Below are positions 37,944 through 47,043 of a stretch of 64,000 bases of DNA, in pieces. The translations under genes and the position numbers were made by a program. The stretch is taken from NCBI GenBank assembly GCA_913019905.1, contig CAJVZD010000012.1:62001-126000 (forward strand), in the 5' to 3' direction. How positions within the stretch are numbered: the stretch's first letter is position 1; each line of letters begins with the position of its first letter. The notes below the pieces were generated by a model. The model searched no databases, was not told the origin of the DNA, and saw only the letters and a program-made list of their open reading frames with translations. The DNA is from an uncultured Cellvibrionales bacterium. GTDB lineage: Bacteria; Pseudomonadota; Gammaproteobacteria; Pseudomonadales; Dasaniaceae.

Positions 37944-39029
37944 TTAATGTGCCTGAAGTGCATTAGCAACCGCATCCCCCATCGCTATTGTACCGACCTT
38001 CTGAGTTCCCTCCGAATAGATATCCTCTGTACGAAGCCCTTGATCTAATACATGACCAACAGCGGTCTCGATTGCATTAGCGGCCTCTGGCGAGCCAAGA
38101 GAATACCGCAACATCATTGCTGCCGACAAAATCATTGCTAGTGGATTTGCTTTATTTTCACCGGCGATGTCCGGCGCACTACCATGGCAGGGTTCGTACA
38201 TGCCACGACCATTCAAGTCCAGAGAAGCCGACGGCAGCATACCAATTGAACCTGTTAGCATTGCTGCTGCGTCGGACAATATATCTCCGAACATATTACC
38301 CGTAACAATCACGTCAAACTGCTTTGGCGCGCGAACCAACTGCATCGCTGCATTATCGACATACATGTGCGTCAATTCTACATCGGGATAATCAGGCGCC
38401 ATTTGTTCCATAATTTCTCGCCACAATACCGTCGCCTCTAACACATTCGATTTGTCCACCGAACAAAGCTTCCCGCCTCTTTTTTGTGCAGCCTCAAAAG
38501 CAACTTTCCCAATGCGTTTTATTTCAGTTTCATTATACTTATAAGTGTTATAACCCTCTCTCTCGCCGTTTTCTAAAGTGCGAATACCGCGCGGTTCTCC
38601 GAAATAGATCCCCCCAGTTAACTCCCGTACAATCAAAATATCCAAACCCGAAACGACTTCCGGTTTTAGTGAAGAAGCATCAGCTAACTGAGGATACAAT
38701 ATTGCCGGCCGTAAGTTACCAAATAGCTGCAACGACGACCGAATTTGTAAAAGACCTTTTTCAGGTCGCAATTGACGATCGACATCATCCCATTTTGGCC
38801 CTCCGATAGCCCCAAACAAAATTGCGTCTGACGCACGTGCTTTTTCAAGAGTAATATCCGGTAGAGGCACGCCCGTGGCGTCCAATGCCGCTCCACCTAG
38901 CAATGCCTCGTCGAACTCTAACCCTAAATCAAATTTCTTATTGACAACATCTAATACTTTTTGTGTTTCCCGCGTAATTTCAGGACCGATACCGTCGCCA
39001 GAAATAACTAAAACTTTGCTATTCACCAT
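37944..39029 (-). CDS. leuB: 3-isopropylmalate dehydrogenase
   Basis: LeuB oxidises and decarboxylates 3-isopropylmalate to 2-oxoisocaproate with NAD+ in leucine synthesis. The 361-residue protein has the SGDGIGPEI start, [13 protein letters not shown] near residue 138, the metal-binding [23 protein letters not shown] region near residue 245, and the [15 protein letters not shown] motif near 283. ATG 39029 is the start. It is the last gene of the leuC-leuD-leuB unit and is followed by asd after about 90 bases. Confidence 0.96.
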   Translation of the reverse strand: MVNSKVLVISGDGIGPEITRETQKVLDVVNKKFDLGLEFDEALLGGAALDATGVPLPDITLEKARASDAILFGAIGGPKWDDVDRQLRPEKGLLQIRSSLQLFGNLRPAILYPQLADASSLKPEVVSGLDILIVRELTGGIYFGEPRGIRTLENGEREGYNTYKYNETEIKRIGKVAFEAAQKRGGKLCSVDKSNVLEATVLWREIMEQMAPDYPDVELTHMYVDNAAMQLVRAPKQFDVIVTGNMFGDILSDAAAMLTGSIGMLPSASLDLNGRGMYEPCHGSAPDIAGENKANPLAMILSAAMMLRYSLGSPEAANAIETAVGHVLDQGLRTEDIYSEGTQKVGTIAMGDAVANALQAH

Positions 39030-39126
39030 ACACCTCTACAATCATTAGAATGTGAAACCGAGAATTTCATATTTATGAAATTCTTATTCGAAAATACCAA
39101 AAACCACCTTAGCAATGGATTGCTTG

Positions 39127-39774
39127 TTATGGCGACTCAGCAAATAACCAGGGCGATTTGTTCTTCCACTGTTTCTCAAAGTCGTGAATCTCGTCGGTAT
39201 CTTGCAAGGTAATACCAATATCATCCAAACCATTGAGTAAACAATGTTTCCGGAAACTATCAACTTCGAAGGAAATTGTTTCTCCTCCAGGTAGACAAAC
39301 GCTCTGAGTTTCCAGATCAACCGTTAACTCGTAGCCCTCATTTTCCGCTACGGTTCGAAAGAGTCTATCAACTATTTCAGCATCTAGAATGATTGGAAGA
39401 ATCGAGTTTTTGAAACAATTATTAAAAAATATATCGGCGAAACTCGGCGCAATAATGACTCTAAAACCGTAATCTTCCAATGCCCAGGGTGCGTGTTCTC
39501 GACTAGAACCGCAACCAAAATTCTCTCGCGCTAATAAAATTTCCGCCCCCTTGTATCGATCAAAATTAAGAGGGAAATCCATATTAAGATGCCGATTGCT
39601 ACAGTCCATACCTGGATAACCTTCATCCAAATATCGCAATTCATCAAAGAGAAAGGGCCCAAAACCGGAACGCTTAATCGATTTAAGAAACTGCTTCGGA
39701 ATAATCATATCGGTATCAACGTTCGCGCGATCTAGCTGCGCAACGATGCCGTCGACGGTGGTGAATTTTTTCAT
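39127..39774 (-). CDS. leuD: 3-isopropylmalate dehydratase small subunit
   Basis: LeuD is the swivelling small subunit that, with LeuC, isomerises 2- to 3-isopropylmalate. The 215-residue length and motifs fit: [15 protein letters not shown] near residue 25, [19 protein letters not shown] near 76, and [19 protein letters not shown] near 106. It begins 12 bases after leuC ends, indicating co-translation in one operon. Confidence 0.96.
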   Translation of the reverse strand: MKKFTTVDGIVAQLDRANVDTDMIIPKQFLKSIKRSGFGPFLFDELRYLDEGYPGMDCSNRHLNMDFPLNFDRYKGAEILLARENFGCGSSREHAPWALEDYGFRVIIAPSFADIFFNNCFKNSILPIILDAEIVDRLFRTVAENEGYELTVDLETQSVCLPGGETISFEVDSFRKHCLLNGLDDIGITLQDTDEIHDFEKQWKNKSPWLFAESP

Positions 39775-39786
39775 GTTAACGCCCTC

Positions 39787-41211
39787 CTATATATTTACAA
39801 CATCTCGCACGTCAACAAAATGACCGGCGATTGCAGCGGCAGCTGCCATTTCCGGACTAACTAAATGCGTACGCCCACCAAAACCTTGCCGTCCTTCAAA
39901 ATTCCTATTCGATGTGGAAGCACAGTGCTCTCCGTCGCCCAATTTATCGGAATTCATTGCCAGACACATGGAACAACTTGGCTCGCGCCACTCCAATCCC
40001 GCCGCGAGGAAAATTTTATCGAGCCCCTCCTTTTCTGCTTGCTTCTTTACCAGGCCCGAGCCGGGCACCACCAAGGCACGTGAAACGGTTTTTGCAACCG
40101 TTTTTCCCTTGACTACTGCTGCGGCAGCTCGTAAATCTTCGATTCGAGAGTTGGTGCAAGAACCGATAAAGATACAATCCAACTTAATATCGGTAATCGC
40201 CATTCCACCTTTCAAACCCATATATTCCAACGCTCGTTCGGCGGCTGCTCTTTTAACCGGATCGACAATGTCTGCCAAAGCTGGAACTCGGCCATCAATT
40301 CCGGCAACCATTTCCGGCGAGTTTCCCCATGTGACCTGGGGAATGATCGACGCTGCATCGAGACTCACTACTGTGTCAAACTCTGCATCGTCATCGCTAT
40401 GCAATGTTTGCCAGTGCTCGACAGCTTTCGTCCAGTTTTCACCACTGGGCGAAAACGGCCTGCCTTTTACGTAGTCGATAGTTTTCTCGTCAACAGCAAC
40501 CATTCCAACCCGAGCGCCTCCCTCGATAGCCATATTACAAACGGTCATCCGTCCTTCTATCGACATATTACGAAAAACGCTACCGCCAAATTCAATCGCA
40601 TGCCCATTACCACCGGCGGTACCGATTTTGCCGATAATCGCTAGCACGACATCTTTTGGCGTAACGCCAGCGGGTAACTGGCCATCGACCGACACTAACA
40701 TATTCTTCATTTTCTTTTGGATCAGGCATTGCGTGGCTAGAGCATGTTCCACTTCGGAGGTACCGATGCCGTGCGCCAACGCGCCTAATGCACCGTGTGT
40801 TGCGGTGTGCGAATCACCGCAAACAACAGTCATACCCGGTAAGGTCGCACCCTGTTCCGGCCCTACAACATGCACAATTCCTTGACGAACATCGTTAATA
40901 TCAAATTCCTGAATATCAAACTCTTTACAATTTTCTCCCAGAGTTTTTACTTGGATACGAGAAACCTCATCGATAATTCCTTCCACTCCGCCGTCACGCT
41001 CAGATTTGAGCGAAGCGACATTATGATCCGGCGTCGCCAAATTGGCCGACTTTCGCCATGGCTTTCTACCTGCCAGCCGCAAACCCTCAAAAGCTTGGGG
41101 AGAAGTTACTTCGTGAACGAGTTGACGGTCGATATAAATTAATGCGGTTCCATCATCACGCTGCTTGACCAGGTGAGAATCCCAAAGCTTGTCATACAGA
41201 GTTTTGCCCAT
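39787..41211 (-). CDS. leuC: 3-isopropylmalate dehydratase large subunit
   Basis: This 474-residue aconitase-family protein holds the [4Fe-4S] cluster of isopropylmalate isomerase; the cluster cysteines are in GSCTNSR (near residue 352) and CSMCLAMN (near 415). Other family motifs are [16 protein letters not shown] and GAR-GMVAVDE. ATG 41211 has gagg 6 bases upstream and is chosen over the ATG at 41223. It is the first gene of leuCDB and is divergent from a LysR-type gene that may control it. Confidence 0.96.
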   Translation of the reverse strand: MGKTLYDKLWDSHLVKQRDDGTALIYIDRQLVHEVTSPQAFEGLRLAGRKPWRKSANLATPDHNVASLKSERDGGVEGIIDEVSRIQVKTLGENCKEFDIQEFDINDVRQGIVHVVGPEQGATLPGMTVVCGDSHTATHGALGALAHGIGTSEVEHALATQCLIQKKMKNMLVSVDGQLPAGVTPKDVVLAIIGKIGTAGGNGHAIEFGGSVFRNMSIEGRMTVCNMAIEGGARVGMVAVDEKTIDYVKGRPFSPSGENWTKAVEHWQTLHSDDDAEFDTVVSLDAASIIPQVTWGNSPEMVAGIDGRVPALADIVDPVKRAAAERALEYMGLKGGMAITDIKLDCIFIGSCTNSRIEDLRAAAAVVKGKTVAKTVSRALVVPGSGLVKKQAEKEGLDKIFLAAGLEWREPSCSMCLAMNSDKLGDGEHCASTSNRNFEGRQGFGGRTHLVSPEMAAAAAIAGHFVDVRDVVNI

Positions 41212-41366
41212 GTTGTACCTCACTGTTTTATCGAATTGTTCTATGGAATTACTTAATGGAACTGTTTGATGAAACTGTTAATGGATTTATTGATTGGTAT
41301 CGATAGCCATAAACAGTATCCGAATGTATCGATCGTTTATTTCGAACTGGACGAATTTTATGCCCA

Positions 41367-41378
41367 TTATTCGAATAA
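41367..41378. promoter_or_regulatory. Perfect 12-bp palindrome in the leuC/LysR intergenic region
   Basis: ttattcgaataa is a perfect palindrome about 84 bases upstream of the LysR start and 156 bases upstream of leuC. LysR-type regulators bind imperfect T-N11-A palindromes between themselves and divergent targets, so this is a candidate operator. The sequence alone does not prove binding. Confidence 0.35.
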
Positions 41379-41461
41379 AACAAATTCATATTTTTTATAC
41401 ATTGGATAACCAAAAGCAATAGATTACACTTTAAGACGATCTACTTATTCCGGAATATCCC

Positions 41462-42364
41462 ATGGACACCCAAAATCTCAAAGCATTCGTTGAAGTAGCG
41501 GACCTAAGATCTTTTTCAGAAGCCGCCGACAGGCTTCACATTACTCAGCCTGCCGTCAGTAAACGAATTTCTGTATTAGAAAACCAATTGCAGTGTAAAT
41601 TGTTTGACCGCATCAGCAGATCGGTACATTTGACGGAAGCCGGCAAAGCCCTACTTCCTAAAGCCGAACAAATATTACAGTCCGTTCTCGATGCCAGGCG
41701 CAGCATTGCTGATTTACAAGGGGAAGTCAGTGGTAATCTCAGCATCGGCATAAGCCACCATATTGGTCTGCACCGCCTGCCACCGGTTTTAAAAACGTTC
41801 AGCAAACGTTACCCGAACGTCCATTTTGACATTGATTTTATCGATTCGGAAGAAGCTTATGAGCAAGTTATGCACGGGAAAATTGAACTAGGCGTTATCA
41901 CTCTAGACCCTACGGGAATGGACCCGACAATAAATAGCCCTCTAAATCAGCAAGCCATTTGGCTGGATGAACTCGTTGTGACCGTTGCTCCGGATCACCC
42001 TTTAACCAACAACCTAGACGCCGATATCGCAACGTTAAGTGAGTTTACAGCGATATTGCCAGGCCTCAATACCTATACCGGGCAAATCATAAAAAAGACA
42101 TTTCAGGAACACGACCTCAATCTAAAAGTATCGATGGCCACAAATTATCTCGAAACAATTAAAATGATGGTGTCTATAGGACTCGGCTGGAGTGTACTGC
42201 CGCGAACTATGATTGACGAAACGACAACGGCATTGAATATTAGCGATTTAACTCTAAGCAGAACGCTTGGATATGTATACCATCGAAACCGAAGTTTGAG
42301 CAATGCAGCCAAGGCTTTTGTGCAGGCGTTGCAGGTTACCAATAATAGAAAACCTGAACATTAG
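41462..42364 (+). CDS. LysR-type transcriptional regulator
   Basis: The 300-residue protein has the N-terminal LysR winged helix (about 1-60: LKAFVEVADLRSFSEAADRLHITQPAVSKRI) and a substrate-binding domain (about 90-290). It is transcribed away from leuCDB across a 250-base gap, the same arrangement as in Pseudomonas, so control of leucine genes in response to a pathway intermediate is plausible. This is inferred from position only. It is convergent with the kinase gene, with 37 bases between stops. Confidence 0.92.
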   Translation: MDTQNLKAFVEVADLRSFSEAADRLHITQPAVSKRISVLENQLQCKLFDRISRSVHLTEAGKALLPKAEQILQSVLDARRSIADLQGEVSGNLSIGISHHIGLHRLPPVLKTFSKRYPNVHFDIDFIDSEEAYEQVMHGKIELGVITLDPTGMDPTINSPLNQQAIWLDELVVTVAPDHPLTNNLDADIATLSEFTAILPGLNTYTGQIIKKTFQEHDLNLKVSMATNYLETIKMMVSIGLGWSVLPRTMIDETTTALNISDLTLSRTLGYVYHRNRSLSNAAKAFVQALQVTNNRKPEH

Positions 42365-42401
42365 CATAATGCCTTGTTTGTGCAGGCCAGGTAGAATACT
42401 C

Positions 42402-44081
42402 CTAGAATAATCGGCCAATACCTTCACCCCCAAAAAGCCAAAAACCTTCTGCGATAAAAAACAAAGCAACGAGAACCAAGGCAACTTTTGCAAGAACTGA
42501 AAATTGCGGTTTTTCAGTGACCGTTGGCTCGGTAACTTCCGGTTTTACTATCACTGTTTTTTCCGTGTCAAATACGCTCTTCAACGCTAACCTGACTTCT
42601 TCGCTGCTGCCAAAACGCTTTTGAGGGTTTGCCGCTAGCATTTTTTTGAGAATGGCGACCAATGGAGGAGACAGGCTATCCAATTTATCAAGATTTCTAA
42701 CAGCTCCCTGCACTTGTTCAATAGCAACACCTGTGAGTAAGTGAAACAACACAGCACCCGTTGAAAACACATCAGAGGCAATAGACTTTTCTTCGTCATT
42801 TGGCTGATACCAATCGTCATCCGCAACTGCATTATGCTCTAGGTACCCAATATCGCTTAACTTAACGTGCCCTGGATTCATTACAAGAACGTTGCTGGGC
42901 CGCAAATTCCCGTGAATTAACCCAAGCTGATGAATTTGATGTAAACCAGCGCACATTTGTTGAGCAAGCATCACCCAGCGCGGCAGAGAAAATGCCTGAG
43001 TTAAGCGATCCTGTAGACTGCCTCCTTTCACATACTCCATAACCGTAATAAACACTCGATCATTTTTTGCGGTACCCAATATCGATACAATATTGTCGTG
43101 CTCAACCCCCGCTAGTGCCTGCGAACTCGAATACGCTGTTCCTTCATATTCGACGGCTTGTTTTTTTACGACTAGCCATTGCCGGCTCTTTGGTTCACTT
43201 ACAAGATAAGTAGATCCATAACTATTTTCTTTAAGGATATCTATTAGTTCGTAATTGCCGGGTAATACATCTGACTTTTTTTCTTGTTCCCAGCGGGGCG
43301 TATTTAAGTGTCTACCGTGAAGTAATTCTAACAGTTTCGAAGTTAACTCATCGGCACTTTGCGGGCGCTCAGACGTATTCCTACTAAGGCATTGCTGAAC
43401 AAGGTCCCATAATGCGCGGGGGATATCTTCGGGCTTGATTTCCAGTTCAGCCGGTAAGCAACCGGAAAACAATTCGTGCATCAGTACACCCAAAGCATAA
43501 ATATCACTCAAGTAAGTTATCTCTGCTTTAGGATCTAACTGTTCAGGCGCCATATAATTGGGCGTACCCATAATCACTGACTGCGTCTCTTTGCTACCCT
43601 TTGTCCCCGCTTTTTTGAAATACCCGGCAATACCAAAGTCGACAACACGGACGTGACCATCGTAATCAACCAGAATATTTGCCGGTTTAATATCCCGATG
43701 AACAACGCCGTTTCGATGCGCATAAGATAAAGCCCGACATATTTGAATGGCAATATCCAGCTTCCTTGTCAAATTGACATCGTTACGGTTGATGATTGCT
43801 GTTAGCGGAATACTCTTGACATACTGCATCACGAAATAGGGGCCGCCGTTAGCCGCAACCCCTTGGTCAATCACTTGAATAATATTGGGATGGTTTAACT
43901 TCGCAACCATTAAAGATTCTTGTTGAAATTGCAGCTGTACAAAGGGATCACTTTCCATGTCTGCATTTAGAACTTTTATTGCCACTGGACGCTTAAGTGA
44001 TTGCTGCTGCCCCAGATACACAACAGCCATGCCACCATGCCCAAGTTCTTGCTCAATTGTATAACCGGGAAGTTTTAACAT
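42402..44081 (-). CDS. Membrane Ser/Thr protein kinase with a second, degenerate kinase domain
   Basis: The 559-residue protein begins with a complete eukaryotic-like kinase domain (about 7-255): glycine loop GHGGMAVV, K36, E55, HRDIKPAN with catalytic D130, DFG at 148-150 and an APE motif. A second kinase-like domain (about 277-500) keeps VVKK with K306 but has HGNLRPSN, in which the catalytic Asp is N392, and DIG (410-412) in place of DFG, so it is probably a pseudokinase. One membrane span (about 529-548) lies close to the C-terminus, with no large extracytoplasmic domain. An FHA protein is encoded divergently. The pseudokinase may regulate the first domain or bind substrates; that is inference. 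Confidence 0.9.
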   Translation of the reverse strand: MLKLPGYTIEQELGHGGMAVVYLGQQQSLKRPVAIKVLNADMESDPFVQLQFQQESLMVAKLNHPNIIQVIDQGVAANGGPYFVMQYVKSIPLTAIINRNDVNLTRKLDIAIQICRALSYAHRNGVVHRDIKPANILVDYDGHVRVVDFGIAGYFKKAGTKGSKETQSVIMGTPNYMAPEQLDPKAEITYLSDIYALGVLMHELFSGCLPAELEIKPEDIPRALWDLVQQCLSRNTSERPQSADELTSKLLELLHGRHLNTPRWEQEKKSDVLPGNYELIDILKENSYGSTYLVSEPKSRQWLVVKKQAVEYEGTAYSSSQALAGVEHDNIVSILGTAKNDRVFITVMEYVKGGSLQDRLTQAFSLPRWVMLAQQMCAGLHQIHQLGLIHGNLRPSNVLVMNPGHVKLSDIGYLEHNAVADDDWYQPNDEEKSIASDVFSTGAVLFHLLTGVAIEQVQGAVRNLDKLDSLSPPLVAILKKMLAANPQKRFGSSEEVRLALKSVFDTEKTVIVKPEVTEPTVTEKPQFSVLAKVALVLVALFFIAEGFWLFGGEGIGRLF

Positions 44082-44675
44082 GAGTCCCTTAGGGATTAAT
44101 ATTAGAAGCCAAAGAATACTTTCTAGCGCAGAAACACCGATATCCCGTTAGTTAGCTTAGCTCATCCAGCCAAATTAGCGGCCATTGATTAAGAGAATAT
44201 TAAATCAATTATAGCATCGAATACAGCGCTGACTTTCCAACTATACCTCATGGATCCAACGCGGCTTTTAGCTAAATTCAACATGTATTGGATCAGAACG
44301 TTAGATCAACAATCTACTCCACCATACTTCTGGACACAGCCACAACCACAGCCACATTCAATACAGGATAAGCGTCTTGGTTAGTACAACGCTAACAGAC
44401 CCGGCCGTCGCATAAGCGCAAAAAAAACTCAATATCTACTGAGCCCTAGTAAGAAAATCCGCGGTTTTTAGCTTTTGCGCAGAAACTATGACCTGTTAGC
44501 GAATAAAATCGGCCAAATTGTCGACAAAAGCAAGTGGAAAGCGCTACATTTCCTAAAGAGGAGCGATAGAAAATGTTTAGACGAAATCTTTAAGCTAATA
44601 TATGATCTATTCGGATTATTTAAAAAAAACAATAATTTATCTGGATAATAAACCAAAAGATTAAAAGGGGCGGAA
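44082..44675. other. Gap between divergent kinase and FHA genes
   Basis: No gene is supported in nearly 600 bases. It contains the nested inverted repeats at 44391-44500 and then an AT-rich stretch leading to the FHA gene, whose ribosome site (aaagggg) is near 44663-44669. Confidence 0.45.
44391..44500. repeat. Nested inverted repeats (about 110 bp)
   Basis: gctaacag at 44391-44398 pairs with ctgttagc at 44493-44500, and inside them gcgcaaaa at 44416-44423 pairs with ttttgcgc at 44473-44480. A still inner ctca/tgag pair lies near 44428-44443. The layered symmetry could fold as a branched hairpin in RNA or form a protein-binding site. No protein is encoded here. Confidence 0.6.
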
Positions 44676-45263
44676 ATGCCTGAAAATGACATAAACGCGA
44701 CAGAAAAGTTAAATCTAAAAGATTACATGAGCGAAAACTGGGAACTGGTCGCTGAAGTCGGCTGGCTCGTCGGTCAACGATTCCCAATATCAGGTCATGT
44801 CTTACTGGGAAGAGATTCTACTTGTGACATTGTTATCCCGGGAACGCACCTGTCACGGACACATGCTGAGTTGGCGATTAAGGGCACAAAGCTACTGATA
44901 CGAGATCTAGATTCTTCCAATGGAACCTATGTCAACGACAAACGCGTAACGGAAGCCGAATTAGAATCTGGAGACATGGTTCGCTTTGACGTGCTGCTGT
45001 TTCGGGTTCATGGACCAACGAAATCGGCCGATATGAACGCAACAAAAATAAGGCGTATTGAAAAACCGCCAAAGCCCACACCCCGGCAGAAAAACACCGC
45101 ACCGAAATCATGGAAAACAAAACCAACTTCCGACGGCAATAGGTCTGACACAATAGCATTGACACCGGCTCAAAAATTCAAGACATCAGTGTGGAATATA
45201 ATTGCAGCAGTAATTATAATTGCGACGGTAAGCGGCCTGGGGTATTTGCTTTCTCAACTCTAA
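44676..45263 (+). CDS. FHA-domain protein with C-terminal membrane anchor
   Basis: The 195-residue protein has a forkhead-associated domain at about residues 32-110, with the key phosphothreonine-binding residues in GRDSTCD and LSRTHAE and the closing DSSNGTYVN motif. A basic, Pro/Lys-rich linker follows, then one membrane span at about 172-193. FHA domains bind phosphothreonine peptides. Its gene is divergent from the Ser/Thr kinase gene, suggesting that it docks to that kinase or its products at the inner face of the membrane. The target is unknown. Confidence 0.88.
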   Translation: MPENDINATEKLNLKDYMSENWELVAEVGWLVGQRFPISGHVLLGRDSTCDIVIPGTHLSRTHAELAIKGTKLLIRDLDSSNGTYVNDKRVTEAELESGDMVRFDVLLFRVHGPTKSADMNATKIRRIEKPPKPTPRQKNTAPKSWKTKPTSDGNRSDTIALTPAQKFKTSVWNIIAAVIIIATVSGLGYLLSQL

Positions 45264-45384
45264 CGGCTGCCGGCCTAATAGTGATAGTCTGATTTAGCCA
45301 TTCTACACCGGTGAGAATGCCCGGAAGCAGAACCAGTGGGGCCGTTTCTCTTGGTAAAATGACTGTCTCTATACGAACTTCCAG

Positions 45385-45840
45385 CTAAAAAATACCGAGC
45401 ATTAATCCCGCTGCAGCCGCCTGTCCCAAATCTTTACATAACTGAAGATCCTCTGCTTTGACTTCGCCTCTAACAATGATCGGCTCGGCAATACAGCGTA
45501 GCGGAATGCCTTTCACAATCCTTTGCAACTGGCTCACCGCGCCACGTCCATCATTCCCAGCGCTGACAAAAAGACCATAGGGCAAATTTAAGGAGTGAGA
45601 CAAAGCAGGATAAAAGATGCGATCAAGAAAATCTTTAAGTCCGCCGGACATATAACCTAAGTTTTCCGGCGTTCCAAAAATTACCCCGTCGCACCATAGC
45701 AGGTCGACAATACCGGCTTCCATCGCTCGAAGTTGACGGATTTCTATGCCTTCCTCCAGGCAAGCGCCTGCAGCGACAGCGTTGGCCAATGCCCGCGTAC
45801 TTCCAGACTGGCTATGGTAGACAATGAGTATCCGTTTCAT
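45385..45840 (-). CDS. Flavodoxin-family / NAD(P)H-dependent FMN reductase-like protein
   Basis: The 151-residue protein starts with a flavodoxin-type strand and phosphate loop (MKRILIVYHSQSGSTRALA) and has GVIFGTPENLGYMSGGLKDFLDR near residue 55, the pattern of NADPH-dependent FMN reductases and WrbA-like proteins. It should bind FMN and may act as a small electron carrier or quinone reductase. The frame opens 15 codons earlier at 45885, but homology begins at ATG 45840. It is not linked to an obvious partner. Confidence 0.78.
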   Translation of the reverse strand: MKRILIVYHSQSGSTRALANAVAAGACLEEGIEIRQLRAMEAGIVDLLWCDGVIFGTPENLGYMSGGLKDFLDRIFYPALSHSLNLPYGLFVSAGNDGRGAVSQLQRIVKGIPLRCIAEPIIVRGEVKAEDLQLCKDLGQAAAAGLMLGIF

Positions 45841-46044
45841 GCCGCAAACGCCAGAAAGATTCCGCTCGACAATATTTGCATCCAAAATGACTTCGAGACA
45901 AGGAAGACCAGCGCAAAAGAAAAAGTGCGTCTTCGCTGCTCTATCTTTAGATAGGGTAGAAATGTCTCACGAGACATCGACAAATAATTTAAACCCTGTT
46001 GAGGCTTGCCTTGCCAACTGATACACATAAAGGAACGCGACTCC

Positions 46045-46413
46045 CTAAGCCGTTTTAGTAAAAAGCTTCGATAGTGATCTGGGCGACAGCAAGGGTTTGA
46101 CGGCAATATATAAAAGTAAACCCACAGCATCGGCTACAATATCCCACAAGGAAAACGACCGCCACGGGAGTTGTGATTGAACACATTCAATAATTAATGC
46201 AAATGCAAATAAAATCAGTAACTTAGTTTTTATTAGATGAAATGCAGGATAGGCATGATCCAATAGAAGCAACAAAACAAAAAAAGCCAAAAAATGATTG
46301 CTTTTGTCCCATCCGGTCGTGATGACGGGATCGTTACTAGGCGTGACAGCAAGCCAGCTAATTACCACCAGCGCGGAAAAGAAAGCAAATCTCGACAATT
46401 TCGTTAACAACAC
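46045..46413 (-). CDS. VanZ-like small membrane protein
   Basis: This 122-residue protein has four membrane segments and the VanZ-like signature WDKSNHFLAFFVL near residue 35 and ECVQSQLPWRSFSLWDIVADAVG near residue 75. VanZ-like proteins are common in bacteria; their biochemical role outside teicoplanin resistance is unknown. The start codon is GTG at 46413, with agggg 6 bases upstream. About 200 bases separate it from the flavodoxin-like gene; I see no gene between them. Confidence 0.75.
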   Translation of the reverse strand: MLLTKLSRFAFFSALVVISWLAVTPSNDPVITTGWDKSNHFLAFFVLLLLLDHAYPAFHLIKTKLLILFAFALIIECVQSQLPWRSFSLWDIVADAVGLLLYIAVKPLLSPRSLSKLFTKTA

Positions 46414-46579
46414 CTGAAGCCCCTAGTTCGATATCCAGTAATTGATTTACAATACTTAGGCAATATAGCCCGCCCCCGGGTCGAGAAACAGCAGCTGTAA
46501 AGCAATGAGAAAATCCGAAGGAATTACTCGATTAGAACATCTCACCTATAATACACTTAAAACGGGCCTGTAAACTAAC

Positions 46580-46960
46580 ATGAACAACGCAAAAAATGCT
46601 AAAAGCTTTAAAATCCCTCTGACGTTCCTTATCATTTTACTACTAGCCATAGGGGTTATGGCGGTCTATTTTAATGCTGCCGAAACAGAACCAACCGCTT
46701 TCTTTGCCCGAAGTATTGATGATGCCTCTTACGACTGCGAAAAGAAAATTGCCGACAAATATGGGGAAACGCTCCTGAGCAAAACGTTCGACGAACTTTC
46801 TTCTAACTACAACTCAAGAAAACACCAATACATAATTTTCTACTGGATTAGTATCCAGGAAGTCATTGATGAAATCCCGATGATGAAAGACTATTTAGCA
46901 AAATGTATCGTATGGGAAAAAATTGGATACGTTTCTGATTTCACCATCATAGATCCGTGA
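46580..46960 (+). CDS. Hypothetical membrane-anchored protein
   Basis: This 126-residue protein is not recognised. It has a short basic N-terminus, one membrane span (about 12-31), and an outward soluble domain with two cysteines (about C53 and C108) that could form a disulfide in the periplasm. ATG 46580 fits; no strong ribosome site is seen. It is convergent with pepN, and a perfect inverted repeat separates the two genes. Confidence 0.55.
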   Translation: MNNAKNAKSFKIPLTFLIILLLAIGVMAVYFNAAETEPTAFFARSIDDASYDCEKKIADKYGETLLSKTFDELSSNYNSRKHQYIIFYWISIQEVIDEIPMMKDYLAKCIVWEKIGYVSDFTIIDP

Positions 46961-46963
46961 TAA

Positions 46964-46997
46964 TGGTAGATCGGTGATAAATATCACCGATCTACCA
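46964..46997. terminator. Perfect 16-bp hairpin between convergent genes
   Basis: tggtagatcggtgata at 46964-46979 is followed by two bases and its exact inverse at 46982-46997. It starts 3 bases after the stop codon of the upstream gene and ends about 46 bases from the pepN stop. There is no T-run on either side, so it may block transcripts from both directions, stabilise 3' ends, or be a protein site. Confidence 0.6.
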
Positions 46998-47043
46998 AAC
47001 ATGCCAACAACAAATCTTGCTCTATCAGAATAAATCGTCGCCT

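Noticed and set aside
41224..41461. Leader peptide with leucine codons before leuC
   Set aside because: I found no short frame with clustered Leu codons followed by a terminator hairpin, so attenuation is not claimed.
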